The translations under genes were made by a program, and so were the position numbers. Positions 1-8,667 of a stretch of 64,000 nucleotides of DNA are shown in pieces; positions within the stretch are counted from its first letter, which is position 1, and every line of letters begins with the position of its first letter. The notes beneath the pieces were generated by a model. That model worked only from the letters and a program-made list of their open reading frames with translations, was not told where the DNA came from and made no database searches. Origin of the DNA: Alphaproteobacteria bacterium AO1-B (GTDB taxonomy: Bacteria > Pseudomonadota > Alphaproteobacteria > Rhizobiales > Stappiaceae); NCBI GenBank assembly GCA_001890945.1, contig MLAX01000004.1, positions 310,001 through 374,000 on the forward strand. Direction: 5' to 3'.

Positions 1-154
1 TTCGTCTCTGGACCCCGGGCTTCCACGGTCTGTCTCCTATCCCAAGTTTCTGCAGTCAAGCTGCCCGGAAGCGGGCGATTATGTCAATTCTGCGTAGGGA
101 CTATGGTTTCGGATCTCTTCAAGGCTGCGGTGCAATTTTGCGCATCTTTACGGC

Positions 155-991
155 TTAGCTTGGACCGGATCCGGCATTCGGGAAGAACAGTTGCTGCCCC
201 TCCACCTGATAGTCTGCGATTGCCGCCTGGCCTTCTGGCGAGAGAAGCCAGTCGATAAACCTTTGTGCCATGTCAGCCTTGACGTGCGGATGTGCTTCGG
301 GGTTCACCAGAATGACACCATACTGGTTGAACATCTTGGCATCTCCCTCAACAAGGATTTGATGCGAGCCTTTGTTGCCGAAGGCGATCCAGGTTGCTCG
401 GTCGGTCATCACGTAAGCGCCCATACCGGTTCCTGTATTAAGGGTTGCTCCCATCCCGGAGCCGGTTTCGCGATACCAGGTTCCGGAAGCTTCTGACGGC
501 TCGATCCCTGCGCCCTTCCAAAGGCGGAGCTCTGCTTTGTGGGTGCCGCTGTCATCCCCCCGGGACGCGAATATCGATTGGCTCGAGGCGATTTTGGTGA
601 GGGCTTCTGCAACGTTGTTGGTTCCGGAGACGCCGGCCGGATCGTTGGCCGGCCCAACAATCACAAAATCGTTGTACATGACATCAGCACGGGAGACGCC
701 CAATCCGTCCGAAACGAATTTTTCTTCCGATGGTTTGGAGTGCACAAACAGAACATCGCCGTCGCCGTTTGCTGCGTTGCGGATGGCCTGTCCGGTTCCG
801 ACTGCAACCACGCGGACGTCAATGCCTGTCTTGGCGGTGAACTTCGGTAGCAAGTCGTCAAACAGGCCGGAGTTCTGGGTCGAGGTGGTTGATTGAACGA
901 TGATAAACGGGTTTTCCGCCTGCACAGAATGAATAACGCCGGTTGACAGCAACGTGGCGGCAATGAGTTTTAAGATTGTTCGTCTGATCAT
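155..991 (-). CDS. tupA: Tungstate ABC transporter substrate-binding protein TupA
   Basis: Periplasmic oxyanion-binding protein that should deliver tungstate to TupBC. Of 278 residues, the first ~25 form a Sec signal peptide (MIRR then a hydrophobic core ending SVQA). The mature start carries the TTST motif (residues 35-38) typical of TupA-type proteins, then RGDDSGTH and TGTGMGAY segments expected in the oxyanion pocket. I start at the ATG at 991 because GGAGG sits seven bases upstream; a longer TTG reading would translate the ribosome site. It is the last gene of the tupB-tupC-tupA operon, 25 bases after tupC. Tungstate rather than molybdate follows from family resemblance and is not proven. 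Confidence 0.9.
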   Translation of the reverse strand: MIRRTILKLIAATLLSTGVIHSVQAENPFIIVQSTTSTQNSGLFDDLLPKFTAKTGIDVRVVAVGTGQAIRNAANGDGDVLFVHSKPSEEKFVSDGLGVSRADVMYNDFVIVGPANDPAGVSGTNNVAEALTKIASSQSIFASRGDDSGTHKAELRLWKGAGIEPSEASGTWYRETGSGMGATLNTGTGMGAYVMTDRATWIAFGNKGSHQILVEGDAKMFNQYGVILVNPEAHPHVKADMAQRFIDWLLSPEGQAAIADYQVEGQQLFFPNAGSGPS

Positions 992-1016
992 TTTTTCCTC
1001 CAAAAGTGCTTTTGTT

Positions 1017-1796
1017 TTAATTCTTTACGAAAAGCTGTCCGTCCCGTAGAGCACGTGCGGGCGCGCTTCGTGGGATCTTTAACACCCGTTGCGCAGGGCC
1101 GGTTTCTGCGATTTCTCCATCTTGTAGGAAAATCAATTCCTGCCCTAGGCGGCTTGCCTGTCCTGCATCGTGGGTCACAAGTACGATGGTGACACCGTTT
1201 GCATTCGCTTCCAGGATGAGCTGCTCAATCGCGGCGGTCGAGGCCGGATCGAGGCTTGCTGTAGGCTCATCCAGAAACAAAATATCCGGTTGGCAAGCGA
1301 GCGCGCGCACGGTTGCTAGGCGCTGCTGTTCGCCGCCTGACAGGACCCGCGCAGGACGGTTCGCAAGATGGCTGAGTCCGGCTGCCGCCAAGGCTTTTTG
1401 GATTAAGCCATTGCGCTTTTCGCCCTTCTCGCCGCGAACCCCAAGCGCGAATTTCAGGTTCGCCTTTGCAGATCGCCGGAGCAGGACGGGCCGCTGGAAG
1501 ACCATGGCCTGGTTCTTCCGGGCGGCTTTGTCCAGCGCGTAGCCGCGCCATAGAACGTCACCGTGTGTCGGCGAAATCAGGCCGTGCATCAGCCGCAGAA
1601 GCAGGCTTTTGCCGGCGCCGTTCGGCCCCATGATTACTGTGCGCGATCCGGGCCGTATCTGAAGGTCAATATCAGTGAGCAAGCGGTGCCCATTGGTTTC
1701 AAATCCGAGCCCGCGGGTTTCAAGAAGAATCTCTCGCGCATCGGGCATTGCTGTTATGGATGGAGCAGACGGGGTGTCTTGCACAAGATTACGCAT
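1017..1796 (-). CDS. tupC: Tungstate ABC transporter ATP-binding protein TupC
   Basis: Cytoplasmic ATPase of the tungstate importer, 259 residues. Walker A GPNGAGKS is at about 57-64, followed by signature LSGGEQQRLA and Walker B FLDEPTASLD, then the H-loop histidine in LVTHD. The single nucleotide-binding domain has no C-terminal TOBE/MOP molybdate-binding extension, unlike ModC, which supports Tup rather than Mod. Its start overlaps the 3' end of tupB by eight bases, indicating translational coupling. A roughly 25-residue N-terminal stretch before the first beta strand is probably unstructured, so a later start is possible. Confidence 0.9.
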   Translation of the reverse strand: MRNLVQDTPSAPSITAMPDAREILLETRGLGFETNGHRLLTDIDLQIRPGSRTVIMGPNGAGKSLLLRLMHGLISPTHGDVLWRGYALDKAARKNQAMVFQRPVLLRRSAKANLKFALGVRGEKGEKRNGLIQKALAAAGLSHLANRPARVLSGGEQQRLATVRALACQPDILFLDEPTASLDPASTAAIEQLILEANANGVTIVLVTHDAGQASRLGQELIFLQDGEIAETGPAQRVLKIPRSAPARALRDGQLFVKN

Positions 1797-2496
1797 AAGC
1801 AGCCCTCACAGCGGATGCGCGCAGGGTCATGACAAGAGCATTGACCGCAAACGCAATCGCCAGAAGGATCACCCCGAGCGCCAAAGCAAGCTCAAGATTG
1901 CCCTTGGAAGTCTCCAGAGCAATCGTTGTGGTCATGACGCGAGTAACATGGTTGATGTTGCCGCCGACAATGATCACTGCGCCAACTTCAGCGACCGCTC
2001 GGCCAAACCCGGCTAATGCGACGGTGAGCAGGCTGTAACGGGCATCCCAAAGGAGTGCCATGACGCGGTCGAGCGGCCCGACGTCGAGTGAAGTGAACTG
2101 CTCGCCATATTCCTGGTAAAGGTCCTCCACCACCTGCTTCGTCAATGCCGCAACGATTGGGGTCACCAGAACCGTCTGGGCGATGATCATAGCAGTTGGG
2201 GTGTAGAGGAGTCCCAGTGGTCCGAGCGGGCCTGAGGCCGAAAGCATGAGGTATACCAAAAGCCCGACGACGACAGGTGGTAGTCCCATCAAGGCATTGA
2301 GGACAATCGACAATAAGGTTCGGCCGGGGAACCGGAAGGCGCCTGCGATTGCACCGAGTGGAAAGCCGATCAGGCATGCGATTGCGACAGCACTCAAGGT
2401 GACCTGCATTGACAGGCCAACAATCTCCATGAGGTCTGGATCAAACGCGAAAACAAGGCCAACGGCACTTGCCAGCACGTTCCAGAAACTGTCCAT
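1789..2496 (-). CDS. tupB: Tungstate ABC transporter permease TupB
   Basis: Inner-membrane channel subunit, 235 residues with five to six hydrophobic helices. The cytoplasmic coupling segment GFGRAVAEVGAVIIVGGNI near residues 165-183 is the diagnostic EAA-like loop of TupB/ModB permeases. The start is the ATG at 2496, preceded by GGGAGGAAAA; the frame stays open upstream but the extra 45 codons are not membrane-like and cover the ribosome site. It is the first gene of tupBCA. Upstream lie about 110 bases of non-coding DNA and then the terminator of the neighbouring tct operon, so the promoter must be in that gap. Confidence 0.9.
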   Translation of the reverse strand: MDSFWNVLASAVGLVFAFDPDLMEIVGLSMQVTLSAVAIACLIGFPLGAIAGAFRFPGRTLLSIVLNALMGLPPVVVGLLVYLMLSASGPLGPLGLLYTPTAMIIAQTVLVTPIVAALTKQVVEDLYQEYGEQFTSLDVGPLDRVMALLWDARYSLLTVALAGFGRAVAEVGAVIIVGGNINHVTRVMTTTIALETSKGNLELALALGVILLAIAFAVNALVMTLRASAVRAAYA

Positions 2497-2602
2497 ATGC
2501 GCTTTTCCTCCCACCTTTTCGGAGAAAATAACACAAAAAACATAAAAGCGCATAGCTCGAAATTGTTGCCGGCCGGAGCGCGACAGCCATTCAATGCCGC
2601 TT

Positions 2603-2642
2603 TTGTCAAAAAAGAGCCCTGCTTCGGACAAAGCAGGGCTCT
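2603..2642 (-). terminator. Rho-independent terminator of the tct/CoA operon
   Basis: On the minus strand an eleven to twelve base-pair stem (AGAGCCCTGCTT pairing with AAGCAGGGCTCT, short loop) is followed directly by six T residues. It lies about 45 bases past the stop of the citryl-CoA-lyase-like gene and upstream of tupB, separating the two minus-strand operons. Confidence 0.9.
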
Positions 2643-2688
2643 AAGGTTGGCCGGATTAGGTAAAGCGGTCCGGCCAAAGGGATACCTT

Positions 2689-3480
2689 TCAATCGGAGCC
2701 GGAGCCTTCTTCGTAGGTCCAGCGGTAATGCGGTGGGGTCGGACCTTTGTTGCGTCCGCCTTGTTCGGACTGTTCCCACGCGTGCGCCAGGATGCCGACA
2801 GATCGGGACAATCCGAAGAAGCCACGGGCAAGGGGAGCTGGACAGCCAAGTTCGGCATAAATCACTGCGGTCGCGCCATCAATGTTCATTGGCACCGGCT
2901 TGCCGCGTTCACTAGCCAGATGCGTCTCGATGGCTCGACCGATCTGAGCGTATGCCCCGGAGACCTCACCAGTGGCTGCGGCTTCATCGACCAGCCCGAG
3001 CAGGCGCGGTGCCCTTGGGTCGACAGGTTTGTGGAAGCGATGTCCAAAGCCTGGAATGAAACGCCCGTTAGCTTGCCGCCAGGTATCAAGCGTTGTGCCG
3101 AGTTCATCAAGTCCGGCGGTCTCTATCGCCCGGTAAAGCTCCACTGCCTGTTCGCCCGCGCCGCCGTGAACGTCACCGAGCATATTGAGACCCGTCGCCA
3201 TGGCCGATTGCAGACCGATGCCACAGGTCGTCGCCATCCGTGCTGCCGCGATAGACGGGGCTTGAGGTCCATGATCAACGGCGGCAACGAGCGCCGCTTC
3301 AAAAAGATTGGCTCGTTGCCCGGAAATTTCCTTGCCGGTGACCATCAGCCAGATCATCTGGGCAAAACCCTGGTTGCCGATCAGGTCTTCGACCGGGTGT
3401 CCGCGAAGAGCGATGCGGCCGGGTTCCATGTCAATGATCGAGGTGCGCCACCAATCGGCGACATCTGTGTTCTCGCTCAC
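2689..3480 (-). CDS. Citrate synthase-like citryl-CoA lyase
   Basis: Short citrate synthase superfamily protein, 263 residues against roughly 370-430 for true citrate synthases. Equivalents of the three catalytic residues are visible: His in VHGGAGE, His in GFGHRFH followed by DPR, and Asp in NIDGATA. Such short forms are usually annotated citryl-CoA lyase, cleaving an acyl-CoA thioester to acetyl-CoA and a 2-oxo acid. It overlaps the upstream CoA-transferase by ATGA, so the two are made together. With the TctABC importer the likely route is import, CoA activation, cleavage. The actual substrate (citrate, citramalate or another tricarboxylate) cannot be told from sequence. Confidence 0.8.
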   Translation of the reverse strand: MSENTDVADWWRTSIIDMEPGRIALRGHPVEDLIGNQGFAQMIWLMVTGKEISGQRANLFEAALVAAVDHGPQAPSIAAARMATTCGIGLQSAMATGLNMLGDVHGGAGEQAVELYRAIETAGLDELGTTLDTWRQANGRFIPGFGHRFHKPVDPRAPRLLGLVDEAAATGEVSGAYAQIGRAIETHLASERGKPVPMNIDGATAVIYAELGCPAPLARGFFGLSRSVGILAHAWEQSEQGGRNKGPTPPHYRWTYEEGSGSD

Positions 3481-4670
3481 ACCACGTTCTCCTTGCGCAA
3501 GGTCTCAATGTCTTCTGCAGCGTATCCAAGTGCCGTCAAAATACGGTCGGTGTCCGCACCGAGGGCCGGAGGCGGGGTGTCCACAGATGGGCGTGTGCCG
3601 TCAATCATGGCGCCAATCCGTAAGAGATCGATGGGTTTTCCAATCCCCGGCGTTTCATCGAAGCGTGCCAGAAAATCGCGGTCCCTGATCTGGGGATGGT
3701 CAAGAACTTCAGGCACGCTCAGGACCGCGCCAGCAGGCACGCCCAGCTTGTTGAGCTCGCGTGCCCATTCCCGCGCAGGCCTTGTGGTGAGAACGGTTTC
3801 CAATTCTGCCTTAAGCCGTAGCCTGTTGCATTTCCGGTCTTCCCGGGAGGCAAAATCAGCGTGTCCAACAAGGTCTTCCCGGCCAAGGTGTTTGGCCAGA
3901 AGGTCCCACTGCTCGTCCTTGTTGGCCGCAATGTTGATCAAGCCGTCCAAGCATTGAAACGCACCGGATGGCGCAGACGTTGGATTTTCATTGCCATTGG
4001 GCGTTGGGACAACGCCGCCGATCAGATGATTTGAGACGACCCAGCCCATGGTGGCCAGAACCGACTCCAGCATGGATACATCAATGAAAGCGCCGCGCTT
4101 TTCGGCATTGAGCGCACCGCAAATCGCCATCGCTGCCGTCAGACCGCCCACTGTATCTGCCAGTGGATATCCGACGCGCAGAGGAGCACTGTCAGCATCG
4201 CCGGTGATCGACATGACGCCCGAAGCCCCTTGGACAATCTGATCATAGGCGGGGCGGTGAGCCCAGGGCCCATCTTGCCCGAACCCGGAGATTGCACAGT
4301 AGATAAGATGCGGAGCCTCCGCTTTCAGAACTTCATAACCGAGCCCCAGACGATCCATGACCCCCGGGCGAAAGTTCTCCACGAGCACATCCGCTCCGGC
4401 AACAAGGCGCTTCAAAACGTCTTTACCGCGGGGGTCCTTGAGATTGAGGGTGAGGGATTTCTTGCCGGCATTCTGAGCAAGGAAGCTGATGCCCATGCCC
4501 TTTGCCGAGAGGTCCGGATCTGCGCCGAGATTGCGCGCAAGATCGCCCCGCCCAACGGCTTCTACCTTGATGACTTCTGCGCCGAGATGGGCCAGCTGGT
4601 GGCAGGCAAAAGGCCCAGCAAGCACATTCGTCAGGTCGAGAACCCGGATTCCATCAAGGGGTTTTGTCAT
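3477..4670 (-). CDS. CaiB/BaiF family (class III) CoA-transferase
   Basis: Family III CoA-transferase of 397 residues. N-terminal LDGIRVLDLTNVLAGPF, the GAEVIKVE strand, and the catalytic aspartate in AYDQIVQGASG (Asp143) are all present. The start is the ATG at 4670, with GAGGA upstream. It follows tctA by 25 bases and overlaps the lyase gene by four. Inferred role: transfer of CoA from a donor such as succinyl-CoA or acetyl-CoA to the imported carboxylic acid, giving the thioester that the next enzyme cleaves. Family members act on many acids, so the substrate is open. Confidence 0.87.
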   Translation of the reverse strand: MTKPLDGIRVLDLTNVLAGPFACHQLAHLGAEVIKVEAVGRGDLARNLGADPDLSAKGMGISFLAQNAGKKSLTLNLKDPRGKDVLKRLVAGADVLVENFRPGVMDRLGLGYEVLKAEAPHLIYCAISGFGQDGPWAHRPAYDQIVQGASGVMSITGDADSAPLRVGYPLADTVGGLTAAMAICGALNAEKRGAFIDVSMLESVLATMGWVVSNHLIGGVVPTPNGNENPTSAPSGAFQCLDGLINIAANKDEQWDLLAKHLGREDLVGHADFASREDRKCNRLRLKAELETVLTTRPAREWARELNKLGVPAGAVLSVPEVLDHPQIRDRDFLARFDETPGIGKPIDLLRIGAMIDGTRPSVDTPPPALGADTDRILTALGYAAEDIETLRKENVV

Positions 4671-4695
4671 ATCCGGGTCCTCGTTTCGTTTCGTC

Positions 4696-6213
4696 TCAAT
4701 CGCCGTCGGCCACGCCTTCTGCCCGCGCACGCGCCCGACGGGCACGATAGCTCGGCAGGACGACGAGGATGACGGCCAGGACCAAGAGACCCATCGTCAT
4801 TGGCCGCTCAAGGATGAAGCCGATCCCGTCATAAAGTTGCATGGAACGGGAGAAGTTGTCCTCCAGCATCCGGCCCAAGATGAAACCGATCAGCAGCGGC
4901 GCCAGCGGGTAGTCGGCGAAGCGGAGGACGGTCGCGCATATCCCGAAGCCCACCAGGATTAGAAGTTCTGTCGAATTGTTCTGCCCGATGTAGGCGCCCA
5001 TCAAGGTGAAGAACAAAATGAAGGGGATCAGGAAGTTGCGCGGGACCGCGAGGATCTTCGCTATATACGGGATCAACGGCAAGTTCAGGATCAACAGGAT
5101 CACGTTGCCGAGATACATGGAGATAATCACCGCCCAGAAGATCTCCGGCTGATCGACCATCAAACGTGGGCCTGGAGATACGTTGAGGGCGATCAGTGCA
5201 CCAAGCAAAATGGCCGTTGTACCGGATCCGGGAATGCCAAGTGTGAGGAGCGGTACGAAGGAGCCTGTGCAGGCGGCGTTGTTGGCACTTTCCGGCGCTG
5301 CCAAACCTTTGACGGAGCCTTTGCCGAACTGCTCTTGTTCTTCCTTCGTTGCGATGTTGCGCTCCACCGCGTAGCCGAGGAAGGATGCGATCGTTGCCCC
5401 AGCACCTGGCAGGACGCCGATCAGGAACCCCTGGATGGACTGGCGTCCAATAACCGGAGTGATGGCCTTGGCTTCTTCTTTGGTGATCCTGAGGTCCTTG
5501 ATCTCGTTGTTGCCGCTCTCGGTTTTAGAGCGGTTCGGATCGAGAACGAGGTAGAGGGCTTCGGGCAGCGCAAACATTGCCATCGCGAGCGTGATGAAGC
5601 CGAAGCCAGACTGCAGATCCATCAAACCCATGGTGAAGCGGGGCATGTTGAAGAGCGCACCTTCACCGACCGTCGCCATGATGACCCCAAGGATGGTCAT
5701 CAAAAGTGCCTTGATAACCTGGCCAGTTCCGGCAAAGGCTGCGATCGCAGAAAGACCGACGACCATCAGCGCGAAATATTCGGCCGAATGGAATAGAAGT
5801 GCGACGGTTGCGAGAGCCGGAGCGAAAATCATCAGAAGAACCGCACCGATGGAGCCGCCTGCAAACGACGAGATGGCTGCAACGGTCAATGCCTTGCCGG
5901 CCTTGCCCTGCCTTGCAAGGGGATAGCCATCGAAACTCGTCGCAACGGTCGAGGCCACGCCGGGCGCATTGATGAGGATAGAAGACGTCGAGCCGCCGAA
6001 AATCGCCCCGTAGTAAACACCGGCAAGCAGAATGAGGGCGGCAGATGGATCGCCAATTGAAATGGCAACCGGGATCATGATGGCTATGATCGACATCGGC
6101 CCCAGGCCCGGGAGCATGCCAATGAATGTGCCGATCAAACAGCCGCCGACAACCATCAGCAAATTGGTGACAGAAAAGGCTGTGCTCAGCCCGATCAGGA
6201 TTCCTTCGAGCAT
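4696..6213 (-). CDS. tctA: Tripartite tricarboxylate transporter large permease TctA
   Basis: Large membrane subunit of a TTT transporter, 505 residues with about 11-12 hydrophobic helices. The conserved GGSTSSILINAPG loop near residues 73-85 and its internal-repeat counterpart GIPGSGTTAILLGAL near residue 330 are the family hallmarks. The C-terminus is Arg-rich and cytoplasmic. It starts two bases after the tctB stop. With TctB and TctC it should drive ion-gradient-dependent import of a tri- or dicarboxylate across the inner membrane. Confidence 0.93.
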   Translation of the reverse strand: MLEGILIGLSTAFSVTNLLMVVGGCLIGTFIGMLPGLGPMSIIAIMIPVAISIGDPSAALILLAGVYYGAIFGGSTSSILINAPGVASTVATSFDGYPLARQGKAGKALTVAAISSFAGGSIGAVLLMIFAPALATVALLFHSAEYFALMVVGLSAIAAFAGTGQVIKALLMTILGVIMATVGEGALFNMPRFTMGLMDLQSGFGFITLAMAMFALPEALYLVLDPNRSKTESGNNEIKDLRITKEEAKAITPVIGRQSIQGFLIGVLPGAGATIASFLGYAVERNIATKEEQEQFGKGSVKGLAAPESANNAACTGSFVPLLTLGIPGSGTTAILLGALIALNVSPGPRLMVDQPEIFWAVIISMYLGNVILLILNLPLIPYIAKILAVPRNFLIPFILFFTLMGAYIGQNNSTELLILVGFGICATVLRFADYPLAPLLIGFILGRMLEDNFSRSMQLYDGIGFILERPMTMGLLVLAVILVVLPSYRARRARARAEGVADGD

Positions 6214-6214
6214 G

Positions 6215-6709
6215 TCAGCCTCCGTTAGCCATGAAGACGGGCATCGGGCTCAGGAAGATCCCGAGGACCCGATCGACCAGATACCAGACGACACCTGCCG
6301 CGATTGCGGATGCGAGCGCCATGACAATGTACTTGCGCTCGCCGAGGATAAACGACCCTATGAACAAGAAGCCGAACGTGGAAAGCAGGAAACCTGCCGG
6401 CCGTAGGAGCAGAGCATAAGCAACCATCAACCCCAGCAAGGCGATTGCCTGTCCGAGTTTGTAATCGGTCAATCGCCGATAGTTGATTTCGCTCGGCTTC
6501 GGTTCGCCACTGCTCTTCTCAAATCCAAGCAGGATCAGCAAAGAGCATATGATCGCCATGACCGAGAGGATTTTGGGAAAGGTCGACGGCCAGATCGGAT
6601 TGCGCCGCATGAAAGGCGCGAGCGCCTCATCCATCGTAAAGAATGCCGCATAGCCATATGCGAGACAGATCAACAAAATGATCATGGCGATCCATCGATC
6701 GAGCGCCAT
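6215..6709 (-). CDS. tctB: Tripartite tricarboxylate transporter small permease TctB
   Basis: Small membrane subunit of the TTT transporter, 164 residues with four predicted helices: residues ~7-25, ~45-63, ~85-105 and a split C-terminal pair around 110-155. Sequence identity in TctB proteins is low; assignment rests on size, topology and position between tctC and tctA. A GGAGGAGGCC ribosome site precedes the ATG. A strong hairpin in the 115-base gap from tctC may lower its expression relative to the binding protein. Confidence 0.9.
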   Translation of the reverse strand: MALDRWIAMIILLICLAYGYAAFFTMDEALAPFMRRNPIWPSTFPKILSVMAIICSLLILLGFEKSSGEPKPSEINYRRLTDYKLGQAIALLGLMVAYALLLRPAGFLLSTFGFLFIGSFILGERKYIVMALASAIAAGVVWYLVDRVLGIFLSPMPVFMANGG

Positions 6710-6785
6710 GGCCTCCTCCCCAAGTCTTTGTTTGTTTCGTTAAATGCCCGCTCGTGCGGCGGTTGAGATCATCTTCATATGCAAA

Positions 6786-6812
6786 GACGGCGCAGACTGG
6801 GTCTGCGCCGTC
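6786..6812 (-). other. Intercistronic hairpin between tctC and tctB
   Basis: A perfect twelve base-pair stem (GACGGCGCAGAC / GTCTGCGCCGTC) with a three-base loop sits about 13 bases after the tctC stop. Only a short T run follows on the minus strand, so it is more likely a partial terminator or mRNA-stabilising end than a full stop; that would yield excess binding protein over permease. Confidence 0.7.
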
Positions 6813-6824
6813 ATGCCGTTCAGA

Positions 6825-7811
6825 TCATAGGAAGCCCAGCTTCTTCATCAGATCGCCGATAACCTGCTCCTGGTTTTCCAGGAAGGCGCGGAAGTCATCA
6901 CCATTGTTGTGGATGTTGACCCAACCGTTGCGGGCACGAACTTCTTCCCACTCCGGGGTGTCGTACATTTTGGTCAGTGCAGTCTGGTAAGCAACCAGCT
7001 GCTCTTCCGGCAGGCCCGGTGCTGCGAAGAAACCGCGCCAGTTGACGAAGGTGGTGTCGATGCCCTGTTCCTTCATGGTTGGGGCGTCTTTATAGGCATC
7101 CACGCGCTCATCAGACGTCACACCGATGATCTTGACTTCACCAGCGTTGGCAAGGTCCACAGCTTCGGAGAAACCGGTCGACAGAGCAGCAATCTCGCCG
7201 GACAGCAGTGCGGCCATTGCCTTACCGCCGGCATCATACGGGATGTATTTGAAAGCGGTCGGATCTTCGCCAGCGGCTTCCATTGCCATGGCTGCAACCA
7301 GGTGGTCCATGCCGCCCGGAACGGAGCCGCCACCAATGGCGGTGCCGGACGGATCAGCCTTGTAGGCCGCGATGAGGTCGGTCATGGAATTGATCGGGCT
7401 GTCCTTGCCAACCACCAGGGCTGCATAGTCGCCGATTGTTCCTGCGACGAGTGTCAGGTCACGGAAGTTTTGCGGAAATACGCCAGTCAAAGACCGGATC
7501 ACGATCGGGGTCGAGTTGACCATAATCGTGCCGTGGTTTGACGCAGCATTCTCGATCAGGTAGCCGATCGCCTTGCCGCCGCCACCGCCGGACATGTTTT
7601 CGTAAGATGCAGTGCCAACCAACCCTGCTTTGGTGAGCGCTTCGCCAGTGCCGCGTGCCGTGCCGTCCCAGCCACCGCCAGCACCACCCGGGATCAGGAA
7701 GTGAATTGAATCGACAACCTTGTGGCCGTCCGCGAGCACTGGGCTGGCGAACGTCATAGAAGCTGCAACCGCAGCCAGAACGACCCGGCGGGTCATTTTC
7801 ATGAGTGTCAT
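6825..7811 (-). CDS. tctC: Tripartite tricarboxylate transporter substrate-binding protein TctC
   Basis: Periplasmic solute receptor, 328 residues. The signal peptide covers about 1-28, ending in ASPVLADG. The mature protein opens with IHFLIPGGAGGGWDGTAR, the ligand-holding loop of the TctC/Bug family, and has a second loop GGSVPGGMDHL near the middle. The start is ATG 7811 with GGAGGAAAAC just upstream; a GTG four codons earlier would place the ribosome site inside the gene. It is the first gene of tctCBA-CoA transferase-lyase, divergent from tctDE, which should control it. Confidence 0.92.
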   Translation of the reverse strand: MTLMKMTRRVVLAAVAASMTFASPVLADGHKVVDSIHFLIPGGAGGGWDGTARGTGEALTKAGLVGTASYENMSGGGGGKAIGYLIENAASNHGTIMVNSTPIVIRSLTGVFPQNFRDLTLVAGTIGDYAALVVGKDSPINSMTDLIAAYKADPSGTAIGGGSVPGGMDHLVAAMAMEAAGEDPTAFKYIPYDAGGKAMAALLSGEIAALSTGFSEAVDLANAGEVKIIGVTSDERVDAYKDAPTMKEQGIDTTFVNWRGFFAAPGLPEEQLVAYQTALTKMYDTPEWEEVRARNGWVNIHNNGDDFRAFLENQEQVIGDLMKKLGFL

Positions 7812-7911
7812 GTTTTCCTCCACATAAACTGGCCCATTGCATGGGCCTATTCAGCCTCAGGTCCGCATTGCGGAGCCTCCCTTTGGGCTTGAATTCAACC
7901 TAGCGGCAAAC

Positions 7912-7938
7912 CCTGTCACCAACCTGTCACCGGCTGTC
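7912..7938. promoter_or_regulatory. Direct repeats, candidate TctD-binding site
   Basis: In the tctC/tctD divergent region, CCTGTCACC occurs twice, at 7912 and 7923, with a third shorter copy GCTGTC at 7933. The roughly one-helical-turn spacing (11 and 10 bases) is the arrangement OmpR-family response regulators use for tandem dimer binding. Assigning it to TctD is inference from position. Confidence 0.5.
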
Positions 7939-7995
7939 TATGCGCTTGCAAGAAGTGATTAGGGCAGGCAAGAGTGAGGGCAGGAGGACCAAGAG

Positions 7996-8667
7996 TTGCG
8001 GCTATTGCTCGTTGAAGACACCTTTGACATGGCTGAAGCCATCATGATCCGGCTGGACCGGAGCGGTATAGCCTGTGACCTTGCCAAAACACTGGAGGAA
8101 GCACGCTCTCTTCTGGATGTTCAGCGTTATGATGTCATTGTTCTGGATCTGAATTTACCGGACGGGCTTGGAACCGATCTTTTGAAAGAGTTGCGGCAAA
8201 AATCCGATCGCACGCCGGTTTTGGTGCTGACCGCAGAGTTCTCCGTGGATGATCGCGTGTCGACGCTCAACTCCGGAGCTGACGATTATCTGGTGAAGCC
8301 CTTTGATCATCGCGAGCTGGAAGCGCGCATACAGGCGCTCTACAGACGTGAGCAAGGAGACAAAGCGGAAGAACTGGCGATCGGGGATCTGACCTTTAAT
8401 GCGACGGCCCGCGTTGTTCGGTTGAAGGAGGCACCGGTCAACCTGACACGGCGGGAATTCTCACTGCTGGAATTGTTCATTCGGAATCGGGGAAAGGTTC
8501 TGAGCAAGGAACGGCTTTTTGAGGGCATTTTCAGCTTTCAGGACACCGATGTCAGCATGAATGCGCTGGAGCTTTATGTTGCGCGCCTGCGTAAAAAACT
8601 CTCCGGAAGTTCTGTTGTGATCGAGACGCAGAGAGGGCTTGGATACAAGCTTGAGGTCAATGACTAG
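7996..8667 (+). CDS. tctD: OmpR-family response regulator TctD
   Basis: Two-component response regulator of 223 residues. The receiver domain (1-~115) has the acidic pocket VED near the N-terminus, the phospho-acceptor Asp51 in VLDLNLPDG, Thr in VLTAE and Lys in YLVKPFD. The C-terminal winged helix (~125-220) holds the LTRREFSLLE and LYVARLRKKL segments of the OmpR/PhoB group. Translation starts at a TTG at 7996, preceded by AGGAGG at good spacing; no in-frame ATG nearby keeps the first beta strand. It overlaps tctE and is divergent to tctC, its presumed target. Confidence 0.92.
   Translation: MRLLLVEDTFDMAEAIMIRLDRSGIACDLAKTLEEARSLLDVQRYDVIVLDLNLPDGLGTDLLKELRQKSDRTPVLVLTAEFSVDDRVSTLNSGADDYLVKPFDHRELEARIQALYRREQGDKAEELAIGDLTFNATARVVRLKEAPVNLTRREFSLLELFIRNRGKVLSKERLFEGIFSFQDTDVSMNALELYVARLRKKLSGSSVVIETQRGLGYKLEVND

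Noticed and set aside
63-76. GCCCG-GAAG-CGGGC hairpin downstream of tupA
   Set aside because: Only five base pairs and no T run on the minus strand; not a convincing terminator.
2497-3957. 486-codon plus-strand ORF across the lyase and CoA-transferase genes
   Set aside because: It is antisense to two enzymes with intact motifs and shows no recognisable fold; long shadow frames are common at this GC content.
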